Source: Ceriagrion tenellum (lineage: Eukaryota; Arthropoda; Insecta; Odonata; Coenagrionidae). From it: 64,000 nucleotides of DNA. The stretch is taken from positions 72,094,123-72,158,122 of the forward strand of contig OY720636.1 in NCBI GenBank assembly GCA_963169105.1, read 5' to 3'. Below, one piece after another: positions 13,601 to 25,045 of the stretch. Made by a program: the position numbers and the translations under genes. A model generated the notes under the pieces. That model ran no database searches. It saw only the letters and a list, made by a program, of their open reading frames with translations, and was not told the DNA's origin. How positions within the stretch are numbered: position 1 is the stretch's first letter; every line of letters begins with the position of its first letter.

Positions 13601-14300
13601 TCCGTTGCTCAAACTCAGCGCTTCGTTTCTCTGTTCGCGACCCCTCCGTAACGCTTCAATCCACGGTGTTTGGACGCTCCTACCTCGGCGAATCCCTTGA
13701 ATCCCATTCAAAACCTCTCCCTCCGTTTCACGTGGCATTTCCCTCTGTTAACCTTCCTTCCCCGTCGCGCATACCCATCCTACCCCCGCCCCCTTTCCTC
13801 GCAGCGCTCATAACGTTTTGAGACTTTTGCCAAAAGGTGCGGGGGGAAGAGCTGAAGAAAGAAAGAATCAAAAATCTAAAAATGAGATGAGTCAAAAAAA
13901 TTGGCGGAAGGGGGTTTGGGGTGGAACAAGGGTGAATTCGAGGTGGGAGGAAAAGTTATCCCAAAACTTTCTTATTAACGAATACCTTCGAGACAGGTTA
14001 CGTCCGTATATTTCATATCCTCCCACCGTGTGTCGGTTTCGAGGATGGAAATTAAGTTCCATCGTGCTTTTTAAGTATTCTTCGGGCCATCTCTCTCTTT
14101 CTCTCTCTCTCCGCCCCCAATCCTTTTCCCTTCTCAAGCCTCGTCTTCCGTTCCCATCCTCTCTCTCGCCCTCTTTCCCTCCCTCATCCGTATTTGCCAC
14201 CCTGCCAGTAACACTGAATGCCGTGTGGAGAAGATGCTCCAAGGGAGGTTGAAGGGGAGAGGGTAGGAAAAGAAGGCAAAATGGAGGAGAAAAGAGAGTG
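13600..14300. other. GC-rich tract with alternating strand asymmetry and (CT)n
   Basis: Pyrimidine-rich at about 13,620-13,800, purine-rich at 13,830-13,960, pyrimidine-rich at 14,080-14,200 including a short (CT)n microsatellite near 14,090-14,115, then purine-rich again to about 14,300. Overlapping frames of 144 codons (plus) and 170 codons (minus) run through it with low-complexity translations. No gene called. Confidence 0.6.
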
Positions 14301-14949
14301 AATGATGCCCCTACGATGGATGCAGGCGGACAACTGACGGGTGAAAAAAGAATTGTGCGCCGTATGTACCATCCATTTATTGTGTGTTTGTTTGTAGGTT
14401 TCATACTAATATCAAATTATTTTCTTTTAAAATGGTTATTCCACCATTCCTTAATTCAGGTGGTAAGGCTGTAATGATATTTTAAAATGTAAATAGTGTG
14501 AATCATCTGTATTTCTCTATATTTTATGCCCGAGAAAAACTAACAAATTACACATCGTATTTGGCTTCAAATAAATTATTTAGAATGCATAATAAAAATG
14601 AAAAAAGGAGTAAATTGAATCGCATTTGGTGATAAAAGAGGGTAAACAACGATTTTTTTTAAATTGATGAATAATGAAAAATGGTGTTTGAAATGGAATT
14701 AACGAAACCGGAAATAATGTGAACAAATAGGGCTCCACATTTGCTCTAATTGACGTACACCGAGTTTCTCCTATGTTTCCTATCCTTTCAACAATTAGCA
14801 TATTAAATAGTAATGTCTTTTCTTGAAATAAAATTAGCATTCATCCATTCCCAGTAAAAAATAAATTTTTTCATGAAAATAATGTCAAACTTGTGACGCA
14901 TGTACTTATTTTATTTTTATTTTTTTATTTACTCTCACACTCCCGAAAA
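14301..14949. other. AT-rich stretch, nothing recognised
   Basis: Strongly AT-rich with several A and T runs. No open frame of interest and no repeat seen. Confidence 0.5.
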
Positions 14950-14992
14950 CAGCACAACAAAAGCCTTTTTTAAAAAAGCCTATGTTGTGCTG
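14950..14992. repeat. Imperfect hairpin next to a SINE tail
   Basis: The arms 'cagcacaaca..gcctttttt' and 'aaaaaagcctatgttgtgctg' are imperfect inverted repeats with almost no loop (14,950-14,992). It sits just outside the simple tail of the SINE to its right. It may be a tiny foldback element or part of that SINE's 3' region. Confidence 0.6.
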
Positions 14993-15012
14993 TTTTGATA
15001 ATAATAAAAAAA

Positions 15013-15195
15013 GGATTAACAATTAACAATAGACGAACAACAACACCTGAGTGATGAAAATGTCCTAAGTGGTGAAAAACCACCCAGGCGGGACTCGAAC
15101 CCGCGACCCTACTAACCCGCCCTACGAACCCGCGACCCTACGAACCCGCGACTGGAAAGCAAAGAGTTAACCCCGCCGCCACCGGGACCAACAGC
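15013..15195 (-). mobile_element. tRNA-derived SINE with multiplied B-box segment
   Basis: Read on the minus strand, this starts with a tRNA-like head near 15,190. An A-box-like 'GGTGGCGGCGGGG' lies at about 15,172-15,186, followed by a B box GGTTCGAGTCC at 15,101-15,091, then an unrelated body ending in a short repeated tail ('ttgttaattgttaat' on minus) at about 15,015-15,032. Between the A box and the last B box, a 16-bp segment carrying the B-box sequence is repeated: 15,137-15,152 and 15,121-15,136 are identical, 15,108-15,120 is a shortened variant and 15,092-15,107 is the copy with the best B box. Poly-A is absent. A target duplication was not found. The tRNA origin follows from the A/B-box layout known for SINEs; whether it is transcribed is unknown. 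Confidence 0.65.
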
Positions 15196-15624
15196 ATCAC
15201 TATGCATTAACGCCCGTGAAAATCTTTAACGTCTACGTATAGATCTGTGTATTCATGTGTGTCAGAAAACCTGACTACTGAACAAAGTTCTTTTTATTCA
15301 AAACTGACGTTTGACAAAGAACTCTGCGAACCCCCCCGGACATACTTTATATTCCTACTCAAGGAACACTACACTCCATTACTCAGTCTCGGTTGAAGCT
15401 GTAAAACTATGGAATACCCTCCTTCAGCATATTCGTCAAGCATCATCTATAAATTCATCCCAGTAAAAATTATTTCAATATCTCCTCAACTACTTATGTT
15501 CCAATTGATTATATCTGGTCCAAATATTGTAGTATAATATGTACACCGAGACGCATTACATTTAAGCTCTGATATTGTTACATGTGTTATACTTCATGTT
15601 GAATTATGCCCTACATCTATATAA
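15196..15624. other. Unrecognised spacer
   Basis: Non-coding sequence between the SINE and the reversed LINE end. No open frame or repeat recognised. Confidence 0.5.
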
Positions 15625-16068
15625 CACCCTGCGAGCCGCCACATGGGCGTGTGGCAATAGGTGTCAGGTCACCAGCTGTGTAAAGATGTAAGGGATAAGG
15701 TTTTGGGAGGAGAAATGGTGACGTGTATTATGAGAGAGTACTTAGAGGAGCTCAGTTTTTATTGTGGTCGCTTATTGTGCGCGAAAAGAACGAGTTTTTC
15801 TATCCACCTGTTCGGCAATGTATCTCTCTTATTTTATCGCATCTGTCAGACCTAGAAATGTAGTAAGGCATCATGATTATAATCTCTGTGTCGCTCTGAA
15901 ATACACCAGTTCTGAATTTCTCAAGCAGCCAAAGCCTAACGTGCAGCCTCCGGGTCTCTAGGGGCTCCCATCTTAATCCCTACAAAAGTTGTGAGACAAT
16001 ATATGTACGCTCGTAGCAGTTTTTAACGAAGCGCGCTGCTTTACTTTGTATTTAATGTAGGGAAATGT
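15625..16068 (-). mobile_element. CR1/Jockey-type LINE 3' fragment (copy 1)
   Basis: This aligns by eye over its whole length with 49,097-49,520. On the minus strand it encodes the C-terminal tail of a non-LTR retrotransposon polyprotein: a broken 'KAARFVKNCYERT' motif near 16,055-16,020, then 'GLRWEPLE' and 'LLEKFRTGVF', ending before a 3' untranslated region of about 170 bp whose end 'gcggctcgcag' lies at 15,629-15,639. The 'K.QRKAARFV..Y.R' signature is typical of the end of CR1/Jockey-group ORF2. Stops and frame changes make it dead, and it is 5'-truncated, as most LINE copies are. Sequence beyond about 16,070 no longer matches copy 2. Confidence 0.75.
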
Positions 16069-16435
16069 TCAGTTAATCCAGCTCTGTATTTGTTGTTTTT
16101 TGGCGTTTTTGGTGTTATCATTTATTAAAGTGTCCCTCAAGGACTAAATCTTAGTATTCACAATGTAATGTTATCATTCATTATTTATAATTTTTTGTAT
16201 TGCCTACTCGAACCTAAGGGACATGAGATCCCAGGATCTAAATTAAGTTACTATTATTATTATAGTAAATATGTAAATTTGGCGCGCGAACTTAATGACT
16301 CATAATCAAAACTCTTTCCCTCGTCTATATCTTTCCCCCTTCACCTTTCCAATGTTTATAATTCACCGAGGAGCAATAAGCTAACTTTTCATATTGAAAA
16401 GCAAGAAAAAATAATAATCCCGGAGAAAATTAAAA
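16069..16435. other. AT-rich spacer
   Basis: No match to the second LINE copy and no gene. A short (ATT)n run lies near 16,250. Confidence 0.5.
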
Positions 16436-17060
16436 CGCGTTCAAAAATCGAGCGAGAGGAGAAAAAGGTCCGTCTCCTCCTCTGTTTCATTGACACCAGC
16501 GGGTGGTGGGAAGCAGGACGTCCTTCCTCCTGTCTTCTGTTCTTCCGCAGAGCTTCCTCAGCCTTCTCCCTCAGTCTCACTTCCCCCATCTCTGTCACAC
16601 TCTACCTTATCCTCCTCAAAAACCACCCACATTATCCTCAATCCTTTCTCCTTATCCTCCCTGACAAAAGCAGTACAAAGAATTTTCCTATCTGTTGCTC
16701 TACCGGCGTTTATAATTTCTTTTTTCCCCTGCTTCCTTTCCCCGTTTGCATCCCATTCTTCTCCTCTAAAAATATCATCCACCCCTTTGTCTGTCATACC
16801 TCTTCGTCTCGTCTCTCTCCTTTCTCGCTCACTCCTCGCCTCACGGTTGAATGCAGTTTTAAAAAATTTCCGGTCCCATTTTGCCCAAACGGTGAGTTGC
16901 GGGGAGGGTGTATTTAACTTTTTTTTGGAAAGTACTTAAACCGCTTTACTGAATCTCTCTCTCTCTTTCCTCTCCGTGCGGGAAAATTTTCCCCCTCCTC
17001 TCATTTGCCATAAGAGTGTCTTCTGCCCCTCTCTTCGACTTTTTTCTTTATTTCAATATT
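16436..17060. other. Pyrimidine-rich tract with (CT)n
   Basis: Plus strand is C/T-rich through most of 16,490-16,850 and 16,940-17,060, with a (CT)n run near 16,952-16,967. A 149-codon plus frame (16,490-16,939) rich in Ser, Leu and Pro is best explained by this bias. No gene called. Confidence 0.6.
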
Positions 17061-18500
17061 TTCTTGCCTTTTTTCTTTCTACTTCGTCCTTTTTCGGTGA
17101 ATTCTAATGCGTAGGATTTGGAAGTTCCCTTTCTAAAATTTTTCACATTGGTTTAAATTGTGGCGGCCCGTCAAGTGTCGGCTTAGGGAGTATTTTTTTA
17201 CGGGAATCGCACTCCCATGAAATTGTACGTCCTTAATGTCTGGTCTTTTTCCAAATTGTGTGGAGAAGCTGATAAAAATGATACTTTTCAGAGAGAGGGT
17301 AATGGTTCCTCCCAGTTGAATTTTAAATTGAAAATTTACGTGTGAATGGCATCGAATACTAAGGCAAATTTTTGTGTTTTGGCCGGAGATATTTTGGGAA
17401 AATTCTGCTTTTTAGCCTTTAGCCTTACCATATTGAGGTTAAATCTTGTGAACATTGGCCTTGAATTGACCTTAACCTAATATTCAGTTATCAATTTTCC
17501 GTCACTGGGATTTAAAATGTATTGGAGCCACTTTTTATTGCGAGTTAATTGATTTTTTGTCTGAAAATGAAGAAATTTCCCCAAGATATATTCAAGCTTT
17601 GTAAATGTTCATTTAATGGAAAACTGTAGTTTGATTGCTATGTTATGAAAAAACAGATACGCATACATTTCTGTTTTAGGAACATTTCGAGAGTGGTTTC
17701 TCATAATATCCAGTGAGATTTTTTTTAGTTAGTATTGATGGAATTATTGCGTCAAATATTCGTTTCACGGGTTAAAAATGTTGCACATCCCTTGTCATGC
17801 CTAGACAACTGATTTTTCCTTAAGAGGTAGGTCGTATAAGCTTGCCTTAAAATATGTTTTAAAATATGCTACCATCGGCTGGAGTCGTATATATTAGTTA
17901 TTATAGTCAAAATGGCCAGGTCTATTGTCATGGTGCAGATTTGAAGATATAATTTCCAAATCCGAAAGTTATTTTTGGGCATCACCTCCTGCTTTCAAAC
18001 TGTGACGCTTGGTTGTCAAGTCCACCCATTTGGTAGCATGGGGATATAGAGGTACTGGCTCTTCCCTACTAAGTCTTTCTTAGGACTTTTTGTTCATATT
18101 TTCTGTTCAAAATGTCTTCCTCACCTCTCAGAATTAGATAAGGGAATATACATAATCCCCAGTACACATTATGTAAGGCCGTTTTTAATCCGGAGCCTAT
18201 CTGTATGACTTCGTTTTTATCATGACGACTGTCAACGTCTCACGTCTCACTTACTTGAAGTTCTTTGTCAAACTATTCTTTGTACACGCCACTAAAAATC
18301 TTCACTACCGGTACATCAACCTGAACAAGTAAGAATCCTTCTGGGCATTTCCAATGTGCAATCAGTCCTCTCGCCCTATACGGTGGCTTTGAAGGTTTTG
18401 CTTGGATTTTGCATTCATACACAGCATGCTCTTCCCCGGGATTTACAGTCGAAGACCCGAAGGCGGGGGTGCAAACTGACGTGCCGCATTTATGTCGTCA
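17061..18500. other. AT-rich stretch, nothing recognised
   Basis: Mostly T-rich plus strand without open frames of interest until about 18,356, where a 169-codon frame runs into the repeated region that follows. That frame has no recognisable domain. Confidence 0.5.
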
Positions 18501-18812
18501 AATCGTGTTGCTATTTAGCCTTTGAACTAGTTGATATGAACGTGGGCTTTAATTCACTTACCCCGCGATGTCGGCGTGGGCATGCAAAAACCCTTGAGCG
18601 ATATTCAATTTGTGTCGTACTGCGACGTGTTCCGAGAACCGACCATAGCAAAGCCACGCGTGTGGGCAGGGGTGGTGGGCGGACGTGGAGGTGGAAATGG
18701 CCGTCGGTGGGTACATTCATTCCGCCCATGCGTTTGCCCCTCTATGTGAAGACATCTATGCAAAGCACTACGAAAAACTGTATGGGTAACAGCGCAGCGC
18801 AATGGAGTGCTG

Positions 18813-18890
18813 ATTCGGCACTCGAACGTAGGAAAAATACCAAGGATTCAAAAGTAGAGCGCTGAAAAGAGCGAGAAAGTACACTCAGAT
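18813..18890 (+). repeat. Repeated core unit, copy 1
   Basis: Core 'aaagtagagcgctga..agcgagaaagt' preceded by 'cactcgaacgt'. Two more copies follow at about 19,536-19,595 and 20,326-20,395 in the same orientation, spaced about 720 and 790 bp. Family not recognised. Confidence 0.55.
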
Positions 18891-19535
18891 GAGGCTTATG
18901 GTTGACTGACAGCTATATCTCGCTCAGGACGCGTTACAATTTAGGAATAGCAATTTAGGAATAGGGATTTCAATTTAGGAATTTATAGCACACACTACGG
19001 TGAGTATGAGTTAGGACCGTACTGTACAATTCTGACGTCAAATGAGTGAAAATGGCCGTCGTCATATGAATACCGACATAAATGTGAAGAAAAGCTGATT
19101 AATCTGTGAAAAATTAGTATTTTTTGGCTAATTAAGGGCAGTACTCTGTTATGAACGCCGCATCATCTACAAAAGCATTTGTACCATTCCACAAATTGGA
19201 TTTCTACATTTCTCCGCTCCATTTTCTTTTCAGTTAACTACTTATGCTTCTGTTAATTCCTAATATATTAGCACTAGTATATTAATCCACATCTCTGCGG
19301 TAAAAAGTTGTGAATTAGGTGTCGGTAAATGAAAAATATATATTATTACTTTAATATATTATTAATTTAAAATTACAGTTTATAAAAAAACTCCGAACAA
19401 TATAAATATTTTTTATTTTAAGACCCATTATTCACCATTTTTCGAACGTCGAGTTTTCAGCAAGGGTTGAGCGTGGGCCTTTGCACTAACAATAAGCCTT
19501 TAAGAGGCCTCGGACCGGCACGCCACAGCGCCCGG

Positions 19536-19595
19536 ACGTTCATGATACTAACAAAGACTGAAGTAGAGGGCTGAGTAAAGCGAGAAATCACTCAT
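19536..19595 (+). repeat. Repeated core unit, copy 2
   Basis: 'cccggacgttcat..gaagtagagggctga..agcgagaaatcact' matches copies 1 and 3. The similarity with copy 3 extends upstream (a 'gtgggcc..' block near 19,470 and 20,275, and 'tcggacc' near 19,512 and 20,312), so the original unit may be about 140 bp. Confidence 0.55.
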
Positions 19596-19603
19596 AGGGG
19601 TTG

Positions 19604-19720
19604 GATTGCTGTAGTGGCTGGAGTATGTGGCTCTATTGTAGAGGGATGTGGTTCGAAATCTGGTGCAGGTGGACATTTTTAATTTCGACTCCAAGTGGAG
19701 CCTCGTGTGAACAAATTTTA
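19604..19720 (+). mobile_element. tRNA-derived SINE head, plus strand
   Basis: An A-box-like 'TAGTGGCTGGAG' at 19,612-19,623 and a B box GGTTCGAAATC at 19,650-19,660 are spaced as in a tRNA promoter. The acceptor ends do not pair, so it is not a functional tRNA gene. The head resembles that of the SINE at 58,590-58,862 read in reverse. The 3' end is unclear; I stop where similarity to a tRNA-like head and body fades. Confidence 0.5.
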
Positions 19721-19879
19721 GTTAAGTACACCAAAATCAACATTATTCGATCCTAGTTTAGTAGGTGGGGAATTAATCTAAGGGGTCAACGCTTAGACCT
19801 ACAAATTAATCAGAAAAATATGAGTGTTGAAGGCACTGTAAAAACAATTGTCTGTTAAAGACTCCGTCGTTATCAGCCG

Positions 19880-20245
19880 CAGTCATTAATATGAGATTTT
19901 AACAGCTTCTCAAATAATCTTGCAGTTATCGGGTTTAAATCTCTTTGCAATATATCTATTATTTATTTCGTTGAATAAAATGCTTTCTAATTAGAAATAA
20001 TCATTTTAGTTCAGTCGTTAGTTATTCAGTCGAAAGGCGCCATATTAACCATTAATGTCGGAGGAGTCATTAATCATTAGACTGTAATGATACTCTATTT
20101 TTTCTTCAGTAATCAGCTTTAAACCTGGTATTACATCGTAGTCTACATCAATTGTGCTTAATCATATGATACTCAATTAGAAATAATCGTCATATTTCTC
20201 TTATTGTCGATTTTTATTGTAAGACGTCTTATTAACCATAATTAA
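19880..20245. repeat. Divergent tandem duplication, unit about 182 bp
   Basis: Two units (about 19,880-20,060 and 20,062-20,245) align by eye. Shared blocks include 'agtcattaat', 'tttaaa.ct', 'caattagaaataatc' versus 'taattagaaataatc', and 'cttattaacca' versus 'atattaacca'. The copies are AT-rich and well diverged. Confidence 0.55.
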
Positions 20246-20325
20246 ACTATATTGTCAGGAGCCAGTTATATTGGTGTGGGCCGTTGTGCAGAGCGCAGCA
20301 AAACGGAACGTCGGACCATGGCGCT

Positions 20326-20395
20326 CGGACGTGTAAAATATTACTTAAGATTGAAAGTAGAGCGCTGTCGTGAGCGAGAAAGTGCGCGTAGGCGA
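20326..20395 (+). repeat. Repeated core unit, copy 3
   Basis: 'gctcggacgtgt..ttgaaagtagagcgctg..gagcgagaaagt' matches the copies near 18,850 and 19,570. It abuts the GC-rich tract that follows. Confidence 0.55.
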
Positions 20396-20439
20396 GAGCC
20401 CTGAGTTGGAGAGCAGGACATACGTATATAGGTGGGGAG

Positions 20440-21130
20440 TGGGTGAAATAGGTAATGCTGATGTGGTGTGGAAGTGGGGGTCGGTCTTGTTTAGGCAGGC
20501 GGGAAACGGGTGAAGAGGAAGCCGGGTGCCCGTCGGGCGGATGGTGGGGGAGGTTTGGGGAGTTACGGGATGACGCAAGGGCGTGTTATGGCGCGGGGGC
20601 GGGGCTTGCAGCCCCACCTTTAGCCGCGCATCCTGGGGGGAGGGTATGGGGAGGCGGGCGGAAGGATTTGGAAAGTGGGTGGGGGAAGATTTGTCGGGGA
20701 GAAGGGGAGAGAGGGGAACGGCAGCGGGTGTAGGTTTGGGGATAATGGCGAATAGGGATGCGTGGGGGAGGAGGGTAGGGTGTGATGGGCGAGAGAAGAG
20801 GGGCGCATTGTTCATTGTGGCGCCCCTCGCGGATTCCCTTTTCTTTTCGTCCTTCTCTTCGTCGTATCTTATCCTTTAATTCCCTCCCCCGACGGTAGAG
20901 GGATCGTAAAAACGGCGCCGCCGCAGAAGGAGTTTTGAGGCGGTGGAGCGGTGATGTAGTGGAGACTGAAAAAAGGAAATGAAAGGTTTTTTTTCGGCTT
21001 TTTATTTCGACGTCTGTAGGGAGGGGAGAGAAGGAAGGGGGTATCGAAAGGTAAAGGAATTGGAGGGGAGAAGGAAGAAAGGGGAGGGGCGGGAGATGGG
21101 AAATTACACCTTTTGGGAGGTTGAATTGGG
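20440..21130. other. GC-rich purine tract with a GC box
   Basis: Long G/A-rich plus strand, with a GC-box-like 'gggggcggggc' near 20,595-20,605 and many CpG. It is one of the strongest GC-rich islands in the window. Open frames on both strands (156 codons minus, 98 codons plus) are low-complexity. It could be a promoter-type island, but I see no gene next to it. Confidence 0.6.
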
Positions 21131-21311
21131 AGCGAGAGGGATCATCCGCGTTAGATGAGAATTAGATGCGGAATAGTTGTGAACGTGAGAGTTTGAGAAA
21201 AGGTTATGGAATTTGGGAAATCTAATTAGACAAAGAGGAATGGTTGAGCATTGGAAATTAAAGATAACTTTGGAGAACAACTTGAGTGGTAGATTTGTCG
21301 CCGCTCAACCT

Positions 21312-21435
21312 CATATCATCATCATCATGTTATCATTTCCCAGGGCGAATGCAGCATCAGTTCCCCTTGCGGGATTCGAACCAGCGGCCTTAAGGTTACA
21401 TGATAGTGCTGTCTAGACCAGTCAATAGAGGCTGG
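21312..21435 (-). mobile_element. tRNA-derived SINE with (ATG)n tail
   Basis: Read on the minus strand: an A-box-like 'GACTGGTCTAGACAGCAC' near 21,422-21,405, then B box GGTTCGAATCC at 21,382-21,372, then a short body ending in a trinucleotide tail ('catcatcatcat' on plus, about 21,317-21,329). The layout (tRNA head, short body, microsatellite tail) is that of a SINE mobilised by an RTE-like LINE. The acceptor arms do not pair, which rules out an active tRNA gene. Confidence 0.6.
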
Positions 21436-21439
21436 TGAT

Positions 21440-24400
21440 GAAAGATAATCGAAGGTAAGACAGATGCGGAGGACCGGTTGAGAAAAGTGTGTGGGACGGG
21501 GAAAGAAAGATGATAATAGCTTTAGAGGTTAGGATGGAATTATTTGGGATCTTCTAATTTAGATAAAAAATTAGGTATGAAATAGTAAAGGTGCGAGTTC
21601 GAGATTTGAGAAACGAGAAGTCATATTGGTTACAGAAGTAGAAAGGGTAAATGCAATCAGACACAGATGAATTGTTCTTTTTCAATCACACCCTTCTGCA
21701 GATTTTGCTGTCGCACTATATATTTCTTGGCTGATGGATGTTTCTTCTAGTTGTGGACAGTTTAGTGTGCAAGTCAAAGACCAGTTAATTATTAGATGCT
21801 ACAGACTAGAAAATACTTGACTGGAGAATGAATGTTGGAAGGACACTGTCAGGTAGGGAAAGAAGTGAAAATATTAGGAAATAATGCAAAACAGAAAATA
21901 TAAATGGGTGCATTTACATATATAAACATGGAACGAGAAATACTTTAAAATTGGTAATGGAGTGTAACTTAGTGCTTAATATGACGCGATAAAATTGGGC
22001 TTCTGGAGTTCCCACTGTACGTGTTAGATTGCTACACGTTACTCAAAACTTTAAACATAAGACGACTACAGCATGCGATGGCATAGAACACCCCTGATGC
22101 GGAATATGTGTTTCAAGGCCTTGGCGGTGCGTAGGTGATACACGAAGAATTTGAACCAGGGAGACGGGAGCGGGCGATATGAAAGGAACATTCAGGGCTT
22201 TTTAAATCAATTAATTAGAAAAAAACGAGCCTGGACCGAGAAGAGAATCCACAGAGGACATTCATCTCAAAAACAATTTCTCCTGACTTGTGAAATCATG
22301 TTTTGTTTCATCGTGAGACCAAGGTTTACCCTAACTTCACTTTGTGGCGCTACTTGCGGTCAATTTCTCGAAATTAACGTATATTCACGAATCTAAGGCA
22401 AGGATTACTGATTCAAGAAAACTTCGAGTCGATATTCTCAAGCAACGGAAAACATTGGAAATTCTAAATTTTTTTAAATGAATGTCTAATTGGTTTGGAA
22501 TATATGCGAACAAACATTTGCCAATAATTCATTGTACTATATATTTTCCTCTATTTTAATCTGCAGAGGAAAATAGTCCAATGCTAACTTTAAATAAGTG
22601 ACAGTAACCAAAATAAGGACATGAGAGTTAAGGAAATATTCCGTTTGAGAGGGAGGAAAATATCTTTCTAGGATGTTCATGTCAATTTTCTTGACTACAC
22701 TCTATATTGAAATAGAAACTTAAATGGACGTTTTAGTTTCAAGGAATTTTTCCCATAATCGTCCGCGCTAGTTTGTAATCCAATGTTTTTTATTAACAAT
22801 TTTATTTTCCTTGCACAGTTTATATTTTTGTTTTTCATTCCTGTTGGGCAAAAGGAGTCAGAAAAAGATCATGTAATCTCTCTCTTCTTTGCGAGTTTAT
22901 CGCTTAAGCCCCAGAAATTAAATTCATCTCTCTATATACTCTCTAATGGATGGTAAACCTTTGTGAGTGACCTTACTCATAGACCACGTACGGATATTTT
23001 CTTTTCTGAACCTTGCCATTTGTATGTCTCTCTACTACATTTTCATTTGAAACTCTTTTTAGCCCAGATATTAATGCTTCTTTCAAATTTTTTGCTGTAA
23101 AAATATAAGGGAATAAGAATTATATTAGGAAAAAAATACTTTTGAATGCATGAACACCTCTAATCAATCGCTTATCAACTCGTGGCAGGTTCTTCTTTTG
23201 AAATCAAATCAGTGAGATCGTCTGAGATTCTTAAATGCCACCAAAGTCCATTTATGGATTCTCAGTGCCATTGAAGCGTTTTATGTCGTTTGATGAAGTT
23301 CGAAAGGTATTTGAAAAAAATAATTAATGTGGACGAATATTAGTGGGAGATGAGTGAGAGATGGGTGGGAGATGGAATGAGTGAGAAACAGGTAGTTCTT
23401 ATGAGGAGTAGAAGATTAATGAGAGTTTGAGGAAATAAAAGTAAAGGCTCAACGAAACTCCGAGAAAAGAGCGAAGAGTTAATACCTTTTTAAAATCATG
23501 TGCCAGGAAAGGCACTTAAATTTATGTATAGTTTTATTTGAATAAATGTTCAAAATGATATTTCAAAGTTAACTTAATATAATTTAAGGCGATTAATGTC
23601 ACCGCATCCCCTTTTTTTCAAAGATTTCTACCTCGCAGTTTTCATAGGAATACCTGACCAATAGCTCGTGATTCACTTTTGAGATTCCCCGTGTTATACA
23701 GCATTACCAGGTTGAACATTAGGTTTGTTAATCTTAGCCTGTTGAATATGCTTTGCGAGCTGCATTATCTATATTAACTATCATAATCATTACATTAACT
23801 TGGAGTGTTGGTTAGTATGTGGGTATTTTTTGCTCTCATCCGTCCTTTTATTTCGATTTCCAAGTAACTGTTTCACCTATGTGGTTTAGGGATCTATCGC
23901 ATTGTTGAATTGTATCTGAACGGAGAAGGTACAAAAGAGTTGTTCAGGGTCTTTAATTTATCATATTTTAACACAAAACTAGCCAGTATTGGTATTGTAA
24001 GCTATTGATTTGGTTCCTGAAATAAATTAGTATCCGCGATAACATGTCTTCATGGTAAAAAAAATGTGCTTATTGCCAAGAACTTCGTATGCAAGTTATT
24101 GAAAAGGGATAGCTCCAGTTGACGAAATTGTTAGTGTGAAGCATAAATAAATAAAATATAAGATGATGGCTTGACGTTCGAAAATGATGTCTATATTTGT
24201 GATAAATTTAGCAACCCAACGTGGCTCTCACGTGAAAGTTTTCCGTTTATATTTTGAAAATTCTAGGTTTTTCTACATTTTTTTTGGCTGACGCACGTCT
24301 TGGAAAAATTACTGAGTATTACGAGACTTTCATAAGTGGTATACCTGTTTCCAGGATAGTGAATGCAAAATTGACTAATTCAATATAACCCTTTGCGCAT

Positions 24401-24600
24401 GTCGTTGGTGATTGTGCTGTCTTGTAATACGGTTCCGCCTACCTTTTCTTTAATCAGTGGTTTGCAGTGATGTAAACCCTTTCTTTTTCCATGAGGTTCC
24501 TGATAGTTACCCATAGTTCAGCTTCTTTCTCCATTTTTCAATTGTACCGAGCCTTGAAACCGGTTATTGGTTCTGCTAGGTGGGAGAAAAGTAATGCCCT
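21440..24600. other. AT-rich stretch, nothing recognised
   Basis: About 3 kb with no open frame that resembles a known protein. The 81-codon plus frame at 22,151-22,396 has no recognisable domain. No repeats noticed. Confidence 0.5.
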
Positions 24601-24879
24601 TCCCCGGATAAAATAGAAACTTGGCTACTTTACACTCGACCCTCTGACCTCATTTTTTCGACCCCCGTTCCCCGGGCGGCAGCGTCTTCGCATTCCCCCT
24701 TTTTACAACGGTCCCCGGAGCAGTGCTCCGCTGGGGGTAAATCACGTGGGGTGAGGGGGAGAGAAAAGTGGGGTTGTGGGTTAGAGCGTCAGATTTCGGG
24801 GGAAGCGGACGCGCTCTTGACTGTCTCTCTCTGCCAAGGCCGAGCGAGGCGTTGGAGCGAGGAGTAATAAATAAATGGG

Positions 24880-25045
24880 GGAAGAGAAGGAAGGGGAACC
24901 CAAGGGGGAGGGGGCGTGTGTTTATCTATTTTGGGTGGATATGAGTCGCACTTGAAGTGGCACTCGTTCAACTATCCCTCTTCCCGTTTTCAATCGAGTT
25001 TTTTCTCTCCTTCTTCATCCAACTCATCTCTCTGCCATGGTCGGA
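24880..25045 (+). repeat. Duplicated segment, copy 1
   Basis: Matches about 25,670-25,840 in the same orientation. Shared blocks are 'gtgtgtttatctatt', 'gtggat.tgagtcgcacttg', 'gcactc' and 'aatcgagtttt'. Offset about 800 bp. A short further match, 'atctatttagcgtggatttg', lies at about 25,100. Precedes a G-rich patch at 24,690-24,780. Confidence 0.6.

Noticed and set aside
15092..15152. CRISPR-like array
   Set aside because: Units are 16 bp, directly adjacent with no spacers, and lie inside a SINE in a eukaryotic sequence.
15081..15195. tRNA gene on the minus strand
   Set aside because: The insertion of extra B-box repeats and the lack of a cloverleaf rule out a functional tRNA.
18356..18865. 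169-codon plus-strand ORF
   Set aside because: No recognisable domain and it overlaps the repeated core unit; codon pattern does not look coding.
21366..21430. tRNA gene on the minus strand
   Set aside because: A and B boxes are present but the acceptor ends do not pair and a short body with a trinucleotide tail follows, which fits a SINE.
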